Below are positions 5,624 through 9,502 of a stretch of 9,502 nt of DNA, one piece after another. Both the position numbers and the translations under genes were made by a program. Within the stretch, counting starts at the first letter, position 1. Each line of letters starts with the position of its first letter. This DNA comes from Ruminococcus sp. UBA3855 (GTDB taxonomy: Bacteria > Bacillota > Clostridia > Oscillospirales > Ruminococcaceae). Under the pieces are notes generated by a model. The model saw nothing but the letters and a program-made list of their open reading frames with translations, did not search any database and was not told the DNA's origin. The DNA is taken from assembly GCA_002392545.1 (NCBI GenBank), contig DGHF01000180.1, forward strand, positions 1 through 9,502, written 5' to 3'.

Positions 5624-6841
5624 TCAAAGACCAGCATATTCCAGAGAAATCCAGCCTTCATTTCCATCATAGGCAATTCTGCCCCACTTGAAATCATTGT
5701 CAATTTCGACAACATCTACATATGTACCCTTTGGGACAATGGAGAAAATTTCAGAATCACTATTTGGTTTTGCTCTCAGGTAAATATCCTCTGTAGTGTA
5801 TACTTTGACATGCATATACAAATGTTTGTCATTGACTTCAAACAGACCAGCCTGTGCCTGTGACGGAATGGCTTCTGTCTGAGTAGAAATATAAATAGTT
5901 CTGGGGGCTTCGGTGGTGGTAGTCACTGCGGTAGTTGTGGTAGTTTCTGTTGTGGTGGTAGCTTCAGTGGTTGTGGTAGTGGTTTCTTCGGTTGTAGTAG
6001 TTTCAGTGGAAGTGGTTGTTTCCTCGGTAGTCGTTTCGGGGAGAGTGGATGTTTCCTCAACGGTTTCCGCCGTGGTAGTTTCTGCCGTTTCAGAGAATTC
6101 TGTTATTTCCACAAATTCTGTTGTTTCCTCAGGGGCTTCTGTTTCCAGTGTGAAAGTAGTCGTGGTCTCAATGACAGTTGTTTCAGAAACTGCCGTTGTT
6201 TCAATCACATCGGGAGCAGGGGGAGGAGTCAGTTCCACAATCTGTGAATTTCCGCCTGTGAAAATACGAATGGAAACCAGACCGGATGCAGGATATTTTT
6301 CAAAGAGGGAAGTCGAACGGCTTCCGGGGTCATTCATGGTAATCTGGTCGCCGTTGACGGAATCCACCGCTACGAAATGACCGCCATTCTTGACAACAGC
6401 AATGACATAATATCCTTCGTCCAGAAGAGCTTTGATTCTTTCGGCTTTCTGGCTTTGTGTGCCAACGAGCTGGCTTCTGCCCTGATAGACGAAACTGGGC
6501 GCATAACCGGAAAGCTTGTCCCAGTTAATTCCGCCGCCGGAAGAAAAACCACCGTTCTGATTCATGTAATTAACGAGTGTGCCAGGGGTAAAGTCTTCAT
6601 CTGTCACAGAGCCGCTTTTCACCATGAGTATTGCTGCTGAAGTTACTGCACATCCGCTCCTTGCAACAGTTTCACCGCTTGAACCGAGGTAAAGGGTGCT
6701 CCATTCGCTTCCGTACTGTTTCCAGCTCTGGTATTCGTCCTGAATTGCTGCTTGACTCAGGCTTCCGCCCAATGCGGAAAAGGCAAGGACTGCCGCAATA
6801 ATTCCGCCAGTTAAGAGAGCCTTATGTTGTTTGTGTGACAT
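5624..6841 (-). CDS. Secreted C39-like cysteine peptidase with Thr/Glu linker and SH3b domain
   Basis: Exported protein of 405 residues. Residues 1 to about 32 form a signal peptide (basic MSHKQHK, hydrophobic core, small residues at SQAA). Residues about 36-196 resemble the C39-like (Peptidase_C39_2) papain fold: C64 in SGCAVTSAA, H155 in GGHFVAVDSV and D171 in MNDPG are the likely catalytic residues. Residues 215-311 are a linker that is about half threonine with regular glutamates, and 343-403 form a bacterial SH3 domain (DIYLRAKPNSDSEI...GWISLEYAGL), which usually binds cell-wall peptides. It is therefore probably a surface or wall-bound hydrolase; peptidase versus amidase activity is not settled. 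The ATG overlaps the upstream gene by 20 bases, and its AGGAG is 13 bases away, longer than usual, which suggests translational coupling. No cell-wall anchor motif was seen. Confidence 0.82.
   Translation of the reverse strand: MSHKQHKALLTGGIIAAVLAFSALGGSLSQAAIQDEYQSWKQYGSEWSTLYLGSSGETVARSGCAVTSAAILMVKSGSVTDEDFTPGTLVNYMNQNGGFSSGGGINWDKLSGYAPSFVYQGRSQLVGTQSQKAERIKALLDEGYYVIAVVKNGGHFVAVDSVNGDQITMNDPGSRSTSLFEKYPASGLVSIRIFTGGNSQIVELTPPPAPDVIETTAVSETTVIETTTTFTLETEAPEETTEFVEITEFSETAETTTAETVEETSTLPETTTEETTTSTETTTTEETTTTTTEATTTTETTTTTAVTTTTEAPRTIYISTQTEAIPSQAQAGLFEVNDKHLYMHVKVYTTEDIYLRAKPNSDSEIFSIVPKGTYVDVVEIDNDFKWGRIAYDGNEGWISLEYAGL
5909..6199 (-). repeat. Low-complexity Thr/Glu linker-coding tract
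   Basis: This part of the peptidase gene encodes residues 215-311, with 50 Thr and 23 Glu among 97. At DNA level the minus strand is rich in ACC/ACT/ACA codons, giving near-repeats such as GAAACCACTACC. Such linkers are common in secreted proteins of fibre-degrading ruminococci and are probably extended and possibly glycosylated. Codon variety is moderate, so it is not a simple perfect tandem repeat. Confidence 0.85.
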
Positions 6842-9104
6842 GGGTATTCAATTTCTCCTTTCGTTGTCTGCGCTGTTCTTTTTCGAATGTTTTTCTCCCA
6901 TCCTGCCAACGGATGTAGGCGAGGGCGAGGCTTTCTACTGTATTACCTGCTTGTGGTGCAGGTTCATACAACAGTACATCCATCACAGAGAAGAAATTTT
7001 CTTCTGTGAAAAACGGAGCAGATTTCTCCTGTAATTCTGTCACGGTGGTACTGTCCTGCAGTTTCAACTGCCAGCGCATACGTTTGAACACAGAAGATGC
7101 ACATTCCTGTGCTGACATAGTTTTGATTCTTCTTCTGAAAATCCGTTCCCGAATTTCCGGAAGTGCAAGCCAGATAATGAAAATTATCACAGCGATTCCA
7201 AGGAACACATAGCCCCATAACTGGATAATTTTATTTTCTGCTGTGGCATTGGCTTCAATTCCTGCTACAGTCGGCTCAAAGCTCAGCCATCCATAGCCGG
7301 ATATATAAACTTCGGGAAATGCGTGTGCATCTCTTGCCTTAATGACAAAATTGGTTTCCCGATAGTTGTCACGGTTATAATAACTCCGTGTGCTGGAGTT
7401 ATATTGTTCGCCCATATTATAGCCTTGTACATAGCGTGTCGGGAGTCCGGCACTTCTGCAAAGCAATGTCATGGCGGTGGCGTATTCATAACATACACCA
7501 GTATGAGAAGTGGTCAGGAAAGTTTCAACATTATCTCCCTGCTCTTTCTGAAAACTGGAATCATAAATATATCCCATATCTGTGAAATATCTTTCAATGG
7601 CGAGGGCTTTTTCCATATCAGAATGCAATCCGTCTGTAATTTCCTGTGCAAGGGTATCGACAACTTCTGACTGAAAATCATTTTCGTTGGTCTGGTTCAG
7701 AAGCATGTCCGCATCGACAACTTCTCTTTGAACCTCCTGCAATAATGCAACAGCGTTTTCGTCATCCTGTAGAACCTGCTGTGCATCATGCAAAAGCTCA
7801 TAATAGGTATCATGCTCCAGATTTTTCAAGATGGGCAAAACGGCACTATATCTTGCATAAGTATCCGGATAATAGGTCATATCCATTCCATAGTAGGCAT
7901 TTGGATAGATTGCCTTTGTCGGAGACATCTGCGCATTGATAGTGGTGTTTGTTGTTCCATAGGAATCGGAAATTTTGCTTGTTAGTTCTTTTGTCCTTGT
8001 CGGGATTGGCAAAACCCTTATTTGATACCACGAATAAATGAAAAACTGATATTCCGGCTGTTCTGGTAAGGTTGTCCCTGCAAATTCAGAAAGACCATAT
8101 TTTTCAGCAAAATCAGGGTCAGCGGTTGCCGCATTGACAATCGTCTGCAACAATTCCTGTGGCTTGTAAGTCAAGGGGGCTTCATATTCCAGAGTCGGGC
8201 GGTCATAGTCAGAAGCATTCCAGCTGTCATCATCATAATAATAGCTGTAAGTCTGTGTACGCAGTCTTAAAGATTCACTGGCATTCGCAGAAAAAAGCGT
8301 TCTTGCATTGTTGGAAGAACCAACGCTGTTATCTGTGGATTCTGTGAACATGCTGATAGCATTCATAAGGACATCAGACCATGTACTGTAAGACATTGCA
8401 TTTTCGATAAATTCACGGTCAGCCTGAATGGATGGTTTTGGAATGATTGCGGAAATAATGCTGAATGCCATCACATAGACAGCAATGGATGCACCGCTCT
8501 GAAAGCTGGGGAGATTTTTCAGATGCTCATTATCCCTTAATTGCCGGCAATAAATCATTAACAGGAAATAACTGCTCAATAACAGGATAACCAGTAAAGC
8601 CGGCATGTGAATTCCTTCTTTGCCGTACAGGCTCAAAGGAATGAGCATAATTAAAAATTGCATTGTCATTCGGTAACGGACTTTTGCAAAGTAATAAACC
8701 GCACTCGTCAGAAATCCTGTCATTAACAAATAGATGGATAATGTATAGTACATGGAGAAATCAACAACGCTTTGCGGTGTCAAAAACCATACTCCGAAAG
8801 AAATCGGGTAGGACTGCTGACCAAGATTTGTAATCATGAACACTCCATACATCCCTGCAAAAAAGTACACAATGTATGAAAGCGCACCTAATACCCCTTT
8901 TTTCGCCACAAAATCATAGAATTTCATGAGAATGAATGCCACAAAAATCGTAACAATTGTATAAAGCCATGCAAAACGGTCATGGTAATAATACATGATA
9001 GTCGTCATTAAAAAGACGGCATACATCTGTACAGGGTCACCACATACCTTTTTCAAAAATTGTGCAATCGGGTGTTCAGTCCATGTTTTTAATTTTTTCC
9101 ACAT
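6822..9104 (-). CDS. Membrane protein with extracytoplasmic transglutaminase-like domain (TgpA-type)
   Basis: About 760 residues. The first roughly 225 hold around six membrane helices. A large extracytoplasmic region follows and ends in a transglutaminase-like core with C538 (HTGVCYEYATAM), H594 (ARDAHAFPEVY) and, in the usual Asp position, E610 (WLSFEPT). Another membrane helix (about 626-648) is followed by a basic, soluble C-terminal tail like that of DUF4129-containing relatives. By analogy with TgpA it is an envelope cysteine enzyme (cross-linking or peptidase); the substrate is unknown. The start at 9104 is preferred because GAGGTG (9117-9112) lies 7 bases upstream. An ATG at 9119 overlaps the DUF58 stop codon as ATGA but has no ribosome site; it would add five residues. 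The gene sits directly after DUF58, the family's usual partner, and overlaps the secreted peptidase gene by 20 bases. Confidence 0.86.
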   Translation of the reverse strand: MWKKLKTWTEHPIAQFLKKVCGDPVQMYAVFLMTTIMYYYHDRFAWLYTIVTIFVAFILMKFYDFVAKKGVLGALSYIVYFFAGMYGVFMITNLGQQSYPISFGVWFLTPQSVVDFSMYYTLSIYLLMTGFLTSAVYYFAKVRYRMTMQFLIMLIPLSLYGKEGIHMPALLVILLLSSYFLLMIYCRQLRDNEHLKNLPSFQSGASIAVYVMAFSIISAIIPKPSIQADREFIENAMSYSTWSDVLMNAISMFTESTDNSVGSSNNARTLFSANASESLRLRTQTYSYYYDDDSWNASDYDRPTLEYEAPLTYKPQELLQTIVNAATADPDFAEKYGLSEFAGTTLPEQPEYQFFIYSWYQIRVLPIPTRTKELTSKISDSYGTTNTTINAQMSPTKAIYPNAYYGMDMTYYPDTYARYSAVLPILKNLEHDTYYELLHDAQQVLQDDENAVALLQEVQREVVDADMLLNQTNENDFQSEVVDTLAQEITDGLHSDMEKALAIERYFTDMGYIYDSSFQKEQGDNVETFLTTSHTGVCYEYATAMTLLCRSAGLPTRYVQGYNMGEQYNSSTRSYYNRDNYRETNFVIKARDAHAFPEVYISGYGWLSFEPTVAGIEANATAENKIIQLWGYVFLGIAVIIFIIWLALPEIRERIFRRRIKTMSAQECASSVFKRMRWQLKLQDSTTVTELQEKSAPFFTEENFFSVMDVLLYEPAPQAGNTVESLALAYIRWQDGRKTFEKEQRRQRKEKLNTHVTQTT

Positions 9105-9115
9105 CAAAAAGCACC

Positions 9116-9502
9116 TCATTTCTGAACGGCATTCATGGCGAAATCTTCATCCAATCGCCAAACGGCATCTGTTGTGGAAAGTATCGCCATCTGTTCTTCC
9201 GGCAGTTCCGTAACGACACAGGCGACATATCCTTTGTCATGAAGCTGTTTGAGCTGTTCCGAAAGAACTGCATCCGGCTGTGTGGAGTACACAAGGTACG
9301 CTCCGGCACGTTCGCTCATGACAGAAAGGTCAATTCTGTTTCCGTCATTCCGGAAGTCCGCTGTTGCAAGTTCTACCGCCGCTGATTCCACAGCATCTTC
9401 ATTCTCCAGAATGAGACATTTCCATGTTCCTTCTGAGGCATACCGCAACGAACAGGGAACACCCTGTTTCACCAACAGCGACAAGAACCCAAGCGCACCT
9501 TC
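9116..9502 (-). CDS. DUF58 family protein, C-terminal part
   Basis: The frame is open to the window edge (beginning EGALGFLSLLVKQG) and ends with the stop at 9116-9118, so 128 codons of the C-terminus are seen. The alternation of small and hydrophobic residues and LLVKQGVPCSLRY resemble the C-terminal half of the DUF58 von Willebrand A-like fold, where a helix containing L-x-x-QG precedes a strand. The identification rests mainly on position, immediately upstream of a transglutaminase-like membrane protein, as in widespread MoxR-DUF58-transglutaminase operons. Molecular function is not established for the family; a chaperone or metal-binding role with the MoxR ATPase has been proposed. Confidence 0.62.
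   Translation of the reverse strand, partial: EGALGFLSLLVKQGVPCSLRYASEGTWKCLILENEDAVESAAVELATADFRNDGNRIDLSVMSERAGAYLVYSTQPDAVLSEQLKQLHDKGYVACVVTELPEEQMAILSTTDAVWRLDEDFAMNAVQK

Larger units (their letters stand above)
5518..5630. repeat. 14-base direct repeat flanking a hairpin-bearing intergenic segment
   Basis: CATTTTATCAAAGA at 5518-5531 recurs as CATCTTATCAAAGA at 5617-5630, one mismatch, 99 bases apart. The right copy includes the stop codon of the secreted peptidase gene; the left copy lies just upstream of hisA. Between them lie two hairpins (5544-5564 and 5581-5605) and a 5-2-5 inverted repeat TGTCACATGACA (5569-5580). The arrangement could be a small inserted element with duplicated ends, or chance in an AT-rich boundary. 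Confidence 0.5.

Noticed and set aside
5913..6380. Plus-strand open frame encoding a Val/Ser-rich protein
   Set aside because: It is the antisense of the Thr/Glu linker (ACC/ACT codons read as GGT/AGT/GTA). It has no ribosome site and its composition is explained by the real minus-strand gene.
6822..9119. Transglutaminase start at the ATG overlapping the DUF58 stop codon
   Set aside because: No ribosome site precedes it, whereas GAGGTG stands 7 bases before the ATG at 9104. Coupled reinitiation at the ATGA is still possible, so this is a preference only.
9116..9484. A complete 122-residue gene starting with TTG at 9484
   Set aside because: The frame continues open to the window edge with DUF58-like sequence, so it is the C-terminus of a longer gene, not a short one.

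Overview
The window looks like chromosomal DNA from a low-to-mid GC Firmicute, most likely a gut Ruminococcus/Oscillospiraceae-type clostridium. This is inferred from AGGAG-type ribosome binding sites, extended -10 promoters, a clostridial-style small alarmone synthetase, and a secreted protein with a very long Thr/Glu linker. No taxonomic search was run. No tRNA, rRNA, CRISPR array, insertion sequence or phage gene was seen.

Left part (1-3319). The first 59 bases are the start of a leftward gene with the phosphate-binding signature of FGGY sugar kinases, most like xylulokinase. A 232-base divergent region separates it from a rightward P1B-type Zn/Cd/Pb-exporting ATPase (cadA-like). That region holds one promoter for each gene and a 10-6-10 inverted repeat of the ArsR/SmtB type just downstream of the ATPase promoter, so metal-responsive control is likely, although the regulator gene is not in the window. 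Next comes a small alarmone (p)ppGpp synthetase with its own promoter. It ends at a 15-bp-stem terminator that probably serves both converging transcripts.

Middle part (3318-5502, leftward). hisA-hisF-hisI encode consecutive late steps of histidine biosynthesis and are tightly coupled (2-nt gap, then an ATGA overlap). The hisI reading frame is unusual: about 120 residues of an unrecognised, probably helical domain precede a complete HisI domain. A good ribosome binding site and ATG lie exactly at the junction, so two proteins may be made. hisH, the glutaminase partner of HisF, is not next to these genes.

Right part (5624-9502, leftward). Three overlapping or abutting genes form one translational unit: the C-terminus of a DUF58 protein, a polytopic membrane protein with an extracytoplasmic transglutaminase-like domain, and an exported protein made of a signal peptide, a C39-like cysteine peptidase domain, a Thr/Glu linker and an SH3b domain. 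The first two are a familiar pair, usually with a MoxR ATPase upstream (off the window here). The attached secreted cysteine peptidase suggests an envelope-associated processing or cross-linking function. Between this unit and hisA lie about 120 bases with two hairpins flanked by a near-perfect 14-base direct repeat. No convincing separate hisA promoter was found there.
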